Positions 32,868-43,715 of a stretch of 64,000 nt of DNA are shown here, piece by piece; position 1 is the stretch's first letter; every line of letters starts with the position of its first letter. The stretch spans positions 62,001-126,000 of the forward strand of contig JAAPAO010000013.1 in the NCBI GenBank assembly GCA_013115145.1. Direction: 5' to 3'. A program made the position numbers and the translations under genes. The notes below the pieces were generated by a model. It had not been told where the DNA came from. It ran no database searches and worked only from the letters and a program-made list of their open reading frames with translations. This stretch comes from Perkinsus chesapeaki (taxonomy: Eukaryota > Perkinsozoa > Perkinsida > Perkinsidae).

Positions 32868-34222
32868 TTACAACATCCTGCAATCGGAGGCTAAAGGATG
32901 ATAGTTTTGACAGTTTGAGAAACCCATCTCCTGGGAAAACGAGTCACCATAGAAACAACGGGACCATTCCCAGTTGTGGATGGCAAATGAGGTACCATTG
33001 ACGTCGAATAGATGATCGAACTGTGCTTGGGTTACAATCTGAAAACAGCTAATGTTAACGCGAACGATAAGGACATCGAACTGGATGCCGCAAGGAAGCG
33101 TCTCTTACCCCATCGGAAATCATTCTTCGTTGTAGTTCTTGTAAGGTATCCCACACGTATTGAATACCACCCGCAGGATCCGGGTAAGAAGTGGTATCTT
33201 TGGCGCACATGGAAAGCTTCTTGCAGCCGCTGCCCATTTCGCATGCACCCTCAACCATAATGGTGATCTTAGCCTTAAGATTCTCCCATCCAGGTTGGGT
33301 GCAGACAACACACTGCTCAGTCATCATCCATTTCATACGCTCTACCAGATCATCCTCATACCTGACATCACAGCCAAAGTGATAAAATGAGAACCTATCA
33401 CACAAATATCCCAACTTACGTTCCGTTAACTTCGTTCCTATAAAGCATCATAAGAGCTCTGTCAGCATGACGCATAACAAACTCGGTCTCAACAACATTC
33501 TTTTCACCTTCGATGGTACAATCAACGAAGATAGATCCAGGCAGATATCCCATTCCCTCTGTAACTTCTTGCTTCATAGTTTGGGCATCTATCAGTGCCT
33601 TCTCATAGTATTCTTCTGCGACGTGCTCGACATCAAAACTGATGCCCATAGGAGCAATCAAAGCCATATCTTGAGGTGAGACCGATCTCATTAAGAAGTG
33701 TTTGAAAGTCTGTACAAATGCCACCATCTTAGGGCCATCCTTCTCGACGACGTCACCATACGTCAGCCAGACAGTGCCAATGCTGCCGCTCTGCTTGCGC
33801 CACTCCTTCATCCATTCAACGAGCTTGTCCTCATCCTTAATCCTGTTGTGGTTCGAAGCGTCCGCCACGTTGATGTACAAATCACCGCAGTTCCACTGGC
33901 GACCCACAGGGTGATCCAAGAAATTGATCAGAGAAGGATCGCCCTCACGCCAATAGCCCTGAGACCATGTATAGGTGCCAATACGGTTACCAGTGCAACC
34001 GTTGCCTGGAGGTGGCCTTGAGGTTGGCGGAACTCCTGTGGTCGGTGGGAACGTCGGCACTCGACTCGGATCCGGCGGAAGGGTGGGAAGACCGGGCCCT
34101 CCGCTTGATCCTGGAGCACTGCTTGTTGAGCACCCACCGAGAAACACGGTGCTTGTGATGGTGATGGAGATGCATAGTACCGATGTAAGGACTGAGGAGA
34201 GACTCTTCGGAGCGATGAGCAT
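32868..34222 (-). CDS. secreted TIM-barrel-like protein, array copy E (three exons)
   Basis: The only copy of the array with introns. Exon 1 (34222-33420) starts MLIAPKSLSSVLTSVLCISI and reaches Leu-Gly-Gly-Cys31; its linker is Pro/Thr rich. It ends in LYRNEVNGT at a GTAAGT donor. A 58-bp intron (33419-33362) leads to exon 2 (33361-33109; YEDDLVERMKWMMTEQCVVC). A 70-bp intron (33108-33039) then joins exon 3 (33038-32868; IVTQAQFDHLFDVNG, HNWEWSRCFYGD) in phase 0, ending at TAA 32868-32870. The barrel motifs are intact (IGTYTWSQGYW, DLYINVADAS, TVWLTYGDVV, GISFDVEHVAEEYY, SIFVDCTIEGEKN), with an extra Cys before TIEGE and GSGCKK in place of GNGCGK. Sequence is closest to copy A. Confidence 0.8.
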
Positions 34223-34636
34223 CCCGGAGTGTGAGGAACTACAATAAACTGAAATACGGAAAACGGTACAAAACACAGAAAAGACGTTTTTCTCCAACTC
34301 AGCTTTACAGACGAGCTAGAAATTGTTACAACTGTCCCACGCTAGCAGAAGCGGCCATCCTGGTGGCCCAACACAACACCACTTTGGTCGACACAGAGCT
34401 GTCTCCCGTGAGAAGGAATTGCGACCCACTGTGTTTTCAGCTGGCATATTACTCTGCTAGTGCCATAGAGCTTGTATTCCACATTGGAACCCCTATTGGT
34501 TTTGCGCAGAGGTGGCGCGCAACTGTATCCCGATGCGAACGAGCCTTGAACTAAATACCCAGTTTACAGGAATGAAAACTTCAATTATGGACTAGTCAAG
34601 CACGACATTATCAAAAGATAGATGGAGCATGTTAAT
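34223..34636. other. spacer between TIM-barrel array and S28 peptidases
   Basis: 414 bp. A plus-strand frame at 34231-34554 overlaps the start of copy E and has no recognised motif; not called. Confidence 0.45.
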
Positions 34637-36898
34637 CTAGGCGATCATAACTTCGGGTGAGGCAGCCTTAACATCGTCTTCTTCAAGCCAAGCTCGAACT
34701 ATACGGCGCATCCCTTCTCGCGCTCGCCTAATATTCGAGCAATAGCGCAGGCTTCTGGTTGGCTAGTTTACTCTAGGCTTTCATCCACCTTTTCGCTCCC
34801 TTGATGAGTCCAGTAATGGTGCGAGGCGATCGGAACCTGTGCAGTCAGAGCTATCACGATGTGCATCGAAAGCTCATTCCATTGAAATGATTCCAACTCA
34901 CCCAAATAGTGGGTAGGTGAGGACTATTAGACGTAGTAAGTGCCAGTCGATGCCAGGGATCTATGCCACCATTGATTGAGAGAATACGCGTGGCGTTGTT
35001 GAGTGATAGACCACCGTGTTTCTTGTTGGTCTTCTCGATATTAGCTGCTACCTGACCGCACTCTGTACTTCGGTGACTTATTCTTGTTCACAGATGCAGA
35101 TTGGATTATAGTTGTTTTTACAATAATGTACAAGATGACATACGAGCATCTCCCACTGTTTCCCAACGTTCACGCAAATTCCATACTTGGCCATCGGTGA
35201 ATCCCCATGCAATTTCACAAGGCAGCATGTTCCCCTCTAGATCAGCAACGCCTGGCGTCCACAGACAGTTGCGACTTGAATTGCAGGTTTGATAAAAACC
35301 AAACTCATTGCAAGTTTGAAAAGTCCACATCTTCATCCAGTTGCTATCGGACTCGTTCTTGTACCTGATAGTGTCAGAGATCCTTACTACCCCATCACAG
35401 AGTAATAGTCCCCGAGCAGGTTACATTTTCACGACTTTGCTGAAGTCGATGTCCTCGCAGTCTGATTGGTTGAACCGGTTAACCACGGCCAAGCGTTCAA
35501 CTAGGGACCTGAGTAGTCCAAGTGGCAGCAAGACATGCCAAGGAGATCCGTACTCGGGCACATCAGAGTCGGTGAAGTAGCGACAGATCTTGTCGATATT
35601 GCACAGTCTACCTTTGCACTGTGGATCATTAGATTGCGTTTCGAAGCCCAGTAGACCTCCAGAAGCCCTGAACATTGCACTCTCAGTACAACATTACACG
35701 CCGCTAAGTCAGTGAGCTTACCATGTCTTCACGTTATCCACGTTCTCTAGCATATGAGTGCCGCAAATATTGAAAGATCTTTCCAGCTCTCTTCGGCCCT
35801 TGGTATCTTCCAACATTTCGGCTACCCTGGCGTGGGCCCGTTTGACCTATGCCAACAACGAATACTCCTATAGAGTATTTCCGGCGACTTACGGCTGACG
35901 CACAGGCGATGCTTCCTCCAATCAGCTCATTCGCAAATGTATAACCAACAGCATCGTTGTATCTATCGTAAACCATATACAACAATATTATTGCCAAATG
36001 ACAAATGTTACTCTGGAAAATCAAGCCTTGCCTCAATCGGTGCGCTGGAGCTCACAGCCCCGACGAACTTCTCAGGATACTCAGCTCGAGCCCAGGCAGC
36101 GACCACCTGACTGAGGGTAAACAAAGCTAACTATGAGGGGAGGGAAATATAACGATGTTTAGAGCCCAACGGTATGGATGATATCCAACAATACCCCTGG
36201 ATAGCTCCCGCCAAAGGTAACAAATTGTGCACTTCCAAGACCATAATGGGAAGCGGCATAGTCACGAAAACGAGCGACATCGGCCACGGCCTGATCGCTG
36301 GTGAAGGTCTTCTTTAAAACCTCAGCCGATAGATTACTGGTTGGCTTCTCTTGACCGTAGTATCTAATCATAGCGTACGCTATTGACCCCCTAAAATAGA
36401 AACTAACCTGTGCTCGAGAGCCATCGCTATAGCGCCGATTTCTTTGGCGAGTGATATCATATCATCTGCGATATTTGACGCTGTAACTGCATTGTCGGGA
36501 AGAGAAGGTGATTCTCCACCAGTGTACAATAGAACAACCTGACAAATGCGCATCATAGCAGCTGAGACCGATACTTCCTCACTGGCCTTTGGTTCTGACC
36601 CTGTCTTACGAACTCGTGGTTGTAGAGGTATTTTTGACACCAAGTTTTTGAGGATCGGTGATTATCTGAAGGACTCCGAGGCTCTTTTCTCAGTTGGCAG
36701 ATATCTCCAAATGAGTGACGTACACGCACCTTTAGAAAAATGGTCCACCAGCTGGTCACAATAGAAATGTGTATGGTTCCCTTCTGTTTCAGGCTCCGGT
36801 CGTTGCGATAAACCCCCCGAATGCATTCTAAGCCATTCCCTCTGAGATGGCAAGCTCGCCACTCCGCTCAATAGAATCGCAGTGCTGATGGCAATCAT
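34637..36898 (-). CDS. serine peptidase family S28 (Pro-X carboxypeptidase type), copy 1
   Basis: The ATG at 36898 gives a signal peptide (MIAISTAILLSGVASLPS). Then come THFYCDQLVDHFSKG (the S28 FxQxLDHF start), KYLYNHEFVRQ, VVLLYTGGESPSLPDNAV, KEIGAIAMALEHRYYGQEKP, the nucleophile FVTFGGSYPG (Ser in GxSYxG), VAAWARAEYPEKFVGAVSSS, APIEARLDFPE, CEIAWGF, the catalytic Asp in ILSINGGIDPWHRL, and a His in VPIASHHYWTHQGSE. It ends DDVKAASPEVMIA at TAG 34637-34639. All three catalytic residues are present. S28 enzymes cleave after proline in lysosomes or outside the cell. At least nine exons with short introns; some joins in 35.3-36.0 kb are approximate. Tandem to copy 2. Confidence 0.85.
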
Positions 36899-36977
36899 GT
36901 TTATGTAAAACACAAGGGCTATGGAATCGATGGCAAGAGTACAATAGGAGGTATCGAGCTGCACAACTGGAAATAGA

Positions 36978-37065
36978 TTCTTGCCGGCTGCTGATTGAAG
37001 ATTAGAGTTAGACCGCCGTGCTTCTTATTAGCTCGTTCGATAACTTGATCCGGAGAAGGTGCTGT
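36978..37065 (-). pseudogene. fragment of S28 peptidase 3' region
   Basis: The minus strand reads DQVIERANKKHGGLTL, matching the segment DQVAANIERTNKKHGGLSLN found near the C terminus of the S28 genes. It lies just upstream of copy 1 with no matching exons around it, so it is leftover of an earlier tandem copy. Confidence 0.55.
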
Positions 37066-37274
37066 TGGACTCGCACCAAGGCATTTCCGACGTTGGACAA
37101 TAAACTCACGAGCCCAACACACATCGAATGAGAGCATAGACGAAAACCAACAAACATTTCAACGGTAGCTCAACTATGATCGCTGGCTCATCAATCAGTT
37201 GATAAGGTATGAAACCATTCAAAAGATCGGAGCTTCATCGAGCAACATTTCCGTCGGACGTGCTCATGGGACTC

Positions 37275-37346
37275 CTAGTTCTTCCCAGACTGCCCTTTGC
37301 TGCGCTAAATTTGCATGTATGTCAGAAACAAGCACTCCAAACCGCA
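37275..37346 (-). pseudogene. fragment of RWDD2 last exon
   Basis: Similar at DNA level to the last exon of the RWDD2-type gene ending at 40295. The minus strand reads GLECLFLTYMQI followed by an in-frame stop where the intact gene has GLEDLFLTYMQIYRGK. The similarity continues 3' of the stop to about 37215. It shows that the duplicated unit carried the tail of RWDD2 together with an S28 gene. Confidence 0.65.
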
Positions 37347-37463
37347 TTACAAACTAAACATGCAACTCGTAAAGATAAAGTGAGACTTGCCGGTTGACAA
37401 AGACCGCCCAAACGGCATAGACAAGTGATATGTATTTTGTAGCCAAAGCTCGTATCTAAATAA

Positions 37464-39654
37464 CTAACGTATCCGACTTTTCCAAGCCCGAGTTGTCATC
37501 ATCAAGCCATTGCTTTACTATACGGCGCATGCCTTTCCTAGCTCGCCTGAAAAACAAAGATTCATCTTAAACCTAGTGAGTAGCTTACTCTAGGCTTTCC
37601 TCGACCATGCCGCTTCCTTGATGAGTCCAGTAATGGTGCGAGGCACTCGGAACCTGTACCATTCATGAAGACGTCAACACTCCAATCCAACTCACCCAAA
37701 TAGTAGGTAGGTCAGGACCACTGGATGTCACAAGTGCCAGTCGATGCCAGGGATCTATACCACCATTGATTGAGAGAATACGGGTGGCATTGTTGAGTGA
37801 TAGACCACCGTGTTTCTTGTTGGTTCTCTCGATATTAGCTGCTACCTGATCCAGATACATCAGAGCAAGATGCTTTTACTAGTAAGCCGAACGAGATGGC
37901 AGCGGAGTGATTCCATTTTTCAGGAACAGCACATAGAGCGAAGTACCTCTTTTTCGGTGAAGCCCCACGCAATTTCGCAAGGCAGCAGGTTCCACTCGAG
38001 ATCATCGACGCCTGGCGTCCACAAGCAATTTCTACTTGAGTTGCAGGTCTGATAGAAACCAAACTCATTGCAAGTTTGGAAAGTCCACATCTTTATCCAG
38101 TCGGCGTCGGACTCGTTCTTGAGTCTACGAACGAGCCGTGTACTCTAGAGGCGAGAGCGAAAACGTCGTACATTTGGACAGTCTTGCTGAAATCGACGTC
38201 CTCGCATTCCTCCCGGCTTCGTTGATTAACGGCAGCGAGGCGCTCAACTAGGGACCTGAAGGATTCGACGTTAGTTGGGAATCCAGTGGCTCTTTCTACT
38301 CCGGCACATCAGGATCGGTGAAGTAGCTGCACATCTTTTCAATGTTGCACAGCTTACCTTCACAACGCGGATCATTTGATTGGGAAGAGAAACTCAAAAG
38401 ACCTTCGGATGCCCTGAGAGGAGCCAAATGTGTTGGTCACCACCCGAAGAGCTCACCATGTTTTTACGTTGTTCATGTCCACTAGCATGTCAGTACCACA
38501 TATATTGAAAGCCCGTTCCAGCTCCTTCCGGCCTTTAGGCTTCATCAACATCTCGTGCACTTTAGCGTGGGCTTGCTTGATCTGCATCAACAGGCAACAT
38601 TTCACAGGGGGTCACTCGGAGCGACTCGCTCCTTACTGCAGACGCACAGGCTATACTCCCTCCGACCAGCTCATTTGCGAATGCGAGCCCGAGGGCCTCA
38701 TTGTATCTTTTATGAGCTACGCATGCTTATCATAACAGTACGCGAGCAACACTACTCTGGAAAGTCGAGCCTCGCCTCAATCGGTGCGCTCGAACTCACA
38801 GCTCCGACGAACTTATCAGGATACTCCGCTCGAGCCCAGGCGGCGACTACCTGAGACAGAGCGCACAAATGGTGACGATTCGAGTAAAAACAGTATGATA
38901 TTTAGGGCGAAAAGCTATAAATAATAATCAGCAATACCCCTGGATAGCTTCCGCCAAAGGTAACAAACTGAGCGTTTCCAAGTCCGTAATGGCAGGCAAC
39001 GAAGTCACGAAAACGAGCGACATCGGCCACGGCCTGATCGCTGGTGAAGGTCTTCTTTAAAACCTCAGCCGATAGATTACTGGTTGGCTTCTCTTGACCG
39101 TAGTATCTAATCATAGCGTACTCTATTGACCCCCTAAAATAGGAACTAACCTGTGCTCGAGAGCCATCGCTATAGCGCCGATTTCTTTGGCGAGTGATAT
39201 CATATCATCTGCGATATTTGACTCCGTAACAAGATTGTCGGGGAGAAGAGGTGACTCTCCACCAGTGTAAAGTAGAACAACCTTGCAGATGAACGACACA
39301 GTGTGTACGATGGGGCCCGTCGGACCGATGGGCTCTTCCTTACTGGCCTTTGGCATCGATCTTGTTTTGCGAACTCGTCGTTATAAAGGTACTTCTGACA
39401 CCAAGTTTTCGGGGATGGGTGGTTATCTGAAAAATCGCTCTCGCCTCAGTTGGCAGACATCTCCAGATGAGTAACGTATACATACCTCCAGCAAAATGGT
39501 CCACCAGTTGGTCACAATAGAAATGTGTATGGTTCCCTTTTATTTGAGGCTTTTTCGGGGACAATAAACCCTCCCGGCGCATCATAAACTTTTGCCTTGG
39601 ATATGGCAAGCTCGCCACTCCGCCTAAGAGTATGACGATGCTAATGAGATTCAT
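37464..39654 (-). CDS. serine peptidase family S28, copy 2
   Basis: The ATG at 39654 gives the signal MNLISIVILLGGVASLPYPR, then HTHFYCDQLVDHFAGG, KVVLLYTGGESPLLPDNLVT, MALEHRYYGQEKPTSNLSAE, the nucleophile FVTFGGSYPG, the Asp in NGGIDPWHRLAL and the His in VPSASHHYWTHQGSG, ending DNSGLEKSDTL at TAG 37464-37466. The intron-exon pattern is the same as copy 1. Over 219 bp around the intron before YYGQEKP the two copies differ at only two positions, although flanking exons are clearly diverged. Active-site residues are intact, so both copies are probably functional. Confidence 0.85.
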
Positions 39655-40294
39655 TTTTTAATATAAAGCACAAGAGCTAGAAATCAGGAAAGTGAGCGTC
39701 GGTTGAACGCAGACGCTTCTGATTGGAAGACTTGGAATATTCATGTGGTCTAACGGAGATCCCGATGTAGTTATGGCGAGCATGAGCTCTAATATTACTA
39801 AGCAGTACACCAACTGTTAAAAACAGCTAAAACTGAAAAGTCACTGCGTCTTCTATCAGTCACTTCCATATTCGTATGTAGGAAAGGCTAAAGTCAGCAC
39901 GGCCTCGAGGAGCTCAGCGACGAGGACGGCAAGGATCCACACGGCTATAAGCACTGCTTGCTTACTTCCGAAGTACTGGGTCTGCTCATTAAGCAGAGCC
40001 AGTACTTCGGAAGTAAGTACTTAGTGCTACTTCCCATTGGAAGCGATGACTGAGAGACTGTACACGAGTCGTGTGTAGACACACTAACAGTTCCAAGAGC
40101 ACCCTTCTTAACGCACCCCAGGTTATGAAGCATGATAACACAAGCCTAATGGAATCTTAGAGGAACACTATTAAATTTCCACAGCCATTCAATTGCGCTC
40201 AGTGGCTTATAAAACAGTTGATAATGTACGAGAATCATTCGAAAGATCGGAGCTTCTTCGGGCATCATCCCCGTCGGACGTGCTCCTAGGACTC
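39655..40294. other. spacer with long hairpin between S28 copy 2 and RWDD2
   Basis: 640 bp with no gene. It holds the promoter of S28 copy 2 and an extended inverted repeat (separate entry). Confidence 0.5.
39950..40028. repeat. 26-bp-arm inverted repeat, pre-miRNA-like hairpin
   Basis: The arms 39961-39986 and 39992-40017 are reverse complements with one mismatch and a 5-base loop (CATTA). After a 5-6-base internal loop the stem resumes with AGCACT (39950-39955) pairing AGTGCT (40023-40028). Total span 79 bases. Confidence 0.85.
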
Positions 40295-41624
40295 CTAGTT
40301 CTTTGCCGACGATTCTTTGCCGCGGTATATTTGCATGTAAGTCAAAAACAAGTCCTCTAACCCCGCCTCCCGGCATCTGAATAAAACGATAACCGCTTTA
40401 CCGAAAACCAAGTGGAGCAGTGGCATATTGATACTCGGACCGGTTAAAGTGTGCACACATTTACATGTTAACCGACCTACTTATCAGCCACTGCATTCAG
40501 CTCATCTTTGCCGTACTCGTGAAACTCAATAGGCAACTTGCGCATATCGTCAAGCTCTTTGCCGGGCGGTACGGGAATCTGTTCGTCACCGCGAACATCC
40601 ATATATCGCCAATTCAACCTGGTATGAAGGAACTCAGGTGGGGAAGGACAACCGAACTGTACTTGTACACCATGTTAACATAGTCCGTCACATCCTGTTC
40701 ATCTCCCTCCACAACTATACATCCAGGGAACCCTATTTTACTCATACCACCCAGTCGAAGCTCCTCTGAAAGATAAGAGATGGATTAAGCGCCAACCGTG
40801 GCAGTAGATTTCAGTGGAGTGGAGATCTCACTTGCCCACTGTTGAATGCACCGTCTTTTATAGGGGCTCCGAATGTGATGGAAGAATATGATTCGTCGGC
40901 CGAGGATGGGAGGCCCTCTACGCTTGGCCTCCTTTGTCTGATGCAGATGTTACTAGACTTTGCTGCCTCATCAAGCTCTACCTCAGCTGCTGCTGCTGCC
41001 CGCGATGTTGACAAAGGCTCGCCTGCAGCGCCCTTATATTGTTCACTCTTCCACTCCTCGGCAAACTAGAATAAAGCGTTGCTCACAGATTGCGAGTCAC
41101 AATAGAACCCAATGGTGCTTGGTACCTTGGAAATAAGTGCTGGTATCGGAGCCAAGGCGGCAAGGATAGGGAATTCATACCCAGACCTCAGCTGGGCCTT
41201 AACATTAGAGGCAATTGCGTCTTGCAACTTTCCTAAGCATTAACGTATCATAGGATGCCCAAGTCGAATAAGCAGATTGGCTATATAGTTGACGTCCATG
41301 GGACACTTACTTGATCTAGCAGAGAGATCGGCGGAGCACTCGGCAATGACGATTTCTGGAAAGGCCGCTCCGTCATTTGTAGGATATCCATGCGGGAGAG
41401 TTACCATAACAGTGGCACTCGTTTCGTCATCATAGCCGTTAGTGAATGTAATGGCGTATCTAAATGAACCCGACATGTTGTTGAAACAGTACGCGAAGGT
41501 TATCCTACGTCATCTCGTCTCCGTCGTCTTCGTTATCAGGCTGATGCAGCCACATAAAGTCACTGCCATATGCAGCAGAAAGAGCCTCAGACTCTCGCAG
41601 TTGAAGATCAAAGCAAGTGGACAT
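40295..41624 (-). CDS. RWDD2-type protein (RWD + DUF1115), copy X
   Basis: ATG 41624: MSTCFDLQLRESEALSAAYG and FMWLHQPDNEDDGDEMT form the start of the RWD domain, continued after a 50-bp intron by YAITFTNGYDDETSATVMVT and LPHGYPTNDGAAFPEIVI (the family's YPxxxPP-like turn). The C-terminal DUF1115 part: ELRLGGMSKIGFPGCIVVEG and LNWRYMDVRGDEQIPVPPG, then, after the last intron, CREAGLEDLFLTYMQIYRGK to TAG 40295-40297. RWD domains mediate protein contacts in ubiquitin and translation control; RWDD2 function is unknown. Copy Y lies upstream in tandem; the intron positions match. Confidence 0.75.
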
Positions 41625-41994
41625 GCTGTATCAATAATCAAACCTTACAGAGTCCAATTCATCATTCAAGCGAAGGTCCACTACCCACACCAACTCGAAG
41701 GGACATCTTCACGAGTCGTGGAGCAGCAAGAGACAGCCGTGACAGGGTCTACTAATTGCAATTGTGCAGCTTTCACTGTGCAAGCATTGCGAATACCGAT
41801 TATACTCCTTTGAATAGAAGAAAAACGGCGTGTGTGCAACACCTCCGACCCTCGCGATACAGATTGCCCATCTGAACACGTTACTGTATCGTACAAAAGG
41901 CAAGTTTGACAGGCAACAAGAACTGAGTGAGCATGAAGCAAATAGAACCACTGTGTGGCGAGTAGTGTTATATTTGACCATGGCCTCCAGCAAT
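41625..41994. other. spacer between RWDD2 copies
   Basis: 370 bp between the two RWDD2 genes; overlapping short frames on both strands only, no gene supported. Confidence 0.4.
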
Positions 41995-43511
41995 TCAACG
42001 TTTCTTTTCTTTCTTCTCATCAGTAGACTTCGTTCTGGCCTTCTTGTCCTTGGACTTCTTTCCACCATAGATCTTCATGCACGTCAAGAACAATTCCTCC
42101 AGCCCGGCTTCTCGGCATCTACAAGAGCACAGACGTAAAGGAGGCAAACTACCCGATCTGTGCACCACCTGGCAGCCACCTTATCCATGTCGTCCCAGCC
42201 GTATTCGATGAACGACAGTGGCAACGCTCTCATATCATCCAACGTTCGTCCAGGCGGCACTGGGACCTGCTCCTCGCCTCGCACAGCAATGTACTTCCAG
42301 CGAAGTCTGACAAGCAATACCGGACCATCTGAGAGGGGCCGCTGGTTACCTAGTCACTAGGTTTACAAACTCAGCGCAATCACGTTCGTCTCCTTCAACC
42401 AATATACAGCCAGGGTAGCCTAGCTTCGACATACCTCCTAGACGGAGCGCTCCTAACATGCTCCGATCGACGTCTTGACAGTGGTACTTCACAAAAGACT
42501 CACGGGCCCATTCTAGAATATATTTCCGCTTCACAGGACTCCATATGTGATGGGAGTAGATCATCCTTCTGCCGAGTACTGGTGGGCCACGCCTCATCTC
42601 GTACTTCTTTTCCTGCATGTCGGGCTGGCAATGCGCCTATTTCGAGTGGCCTACTGCAACAGCAAGGTGCGCCGCCCATGCATAGTCTTCTTCAGCTTCC
42701 TCCTTCTTACGCTCCGCCTCCATATCGGCCCATTCCTCCTCGTACTGATCGAAAGCATCAGTACGTTCCCCACAGTTATACAATCTCACCTGGTGGAGCA
42801 AGTCTGGTATTGGAGCAAGAGCGGCTAGAATAGGGAACTCGTAGCCCTCTTTTAACTGCCGCCGGACCTCGGCTGCCACTGTGTCTTCGATCTTTCCTGA
42901 GACCATCGCATACCAGCGCGCATACCCTACGACGGCCCTAGACGAAAGTAACCGAGAAGAAAAGGTAAATCTTATTATGTTATTCTCAGAACACCTAGAG
43001 TTGCCACCGGTTTGTGGGATTGAAAACCAATGTTGGTGAATCGAATCCCTCGGCACTGCGCCGTATAGTGCGCACGTTCTGGATTTGGTCTCCAGGTATA
43101 CCAATATTTTGAAGGCATAACAAATGAAAGGCTGGCAGTTTCCCGTAGAAGATAGATCCTCAGACTGTTCAATTTGGACATACCTCCCCCCACCCCTCAC
43201 TTAGTTTCCTCTTAACAGTCTCTGATGCCTCCACTGCCACTATCTCCGGCAAAACACCGCCACTCGTGGGATATCCAGCTGGGAGAGTGAACATGATCGT
43301 TGCCGTGCTTTCCATTGTACCACTGCTATGCACTGTTACTGCGTATCTGACCATCCCAACACTCCAACTTCAGTGGTGACTTCACGTACGCAGGTTCGCC
43401 GTCCTCAGACGATTCTGGCTTATGCAACCACATAAATCCCTCATCTTGGCCGTAGACTGACTCAAGTGCGTCGGCCTCATCGAACTGTTGATCCAGACAG
43501 GTGCTCCTCAT
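41995..43511 (-). CDS. RWDD2-type protein (RWD + DUF1115), copy Y
   Basis: ATG 43511: MRSTCLDQQFDEADALESVY, then after a short intron YAVTVHSSGTMESTATIMFT and LPAGYPTSGGVLPEIVAVEA. A helical middle (YEFPILAALAPIPDLLHQVR; EEWADMEAERKKEEAEEDYA) leads to DUF1115: VLGRRMIYSHHIWSPVKRKY, LRLGGMSKLGYPGCILVEGD, LRWKYIAVRGEEQVPVPPGR, and CREAGLEELFLTCMKIYGG. A lysine-rich tail (KKSKDKKARTKSTDEKK) missing from copy X ends at TGA 41995-41997. SHHIWSPVKRKYI is diagnostic for RWDD2A/B-like proteins; copy X has diverged there (SYSSITFGAPIKDG), so Y is probably the ancestral-like copy. Confidence 0.8.
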
Positions 43512-43715
43512 GGCCTCTCCAACGTTATTAATCAGTTATAAAAAACATCAACTTGTAAGACTCGATTCCAATGGTAACCAGTCAGAGCTGGTCAAAGGGA
43601 GGGATTATGTCAGAGAAGCCTCGCTGCGGTGTGGCCTTCAGTATTAGTCCTAGGCTTGCGGGTCTACACATTGCACTTGAGAACCCAAGCCGGGCTAGGT
43701 GTTAGAAACTGCATA

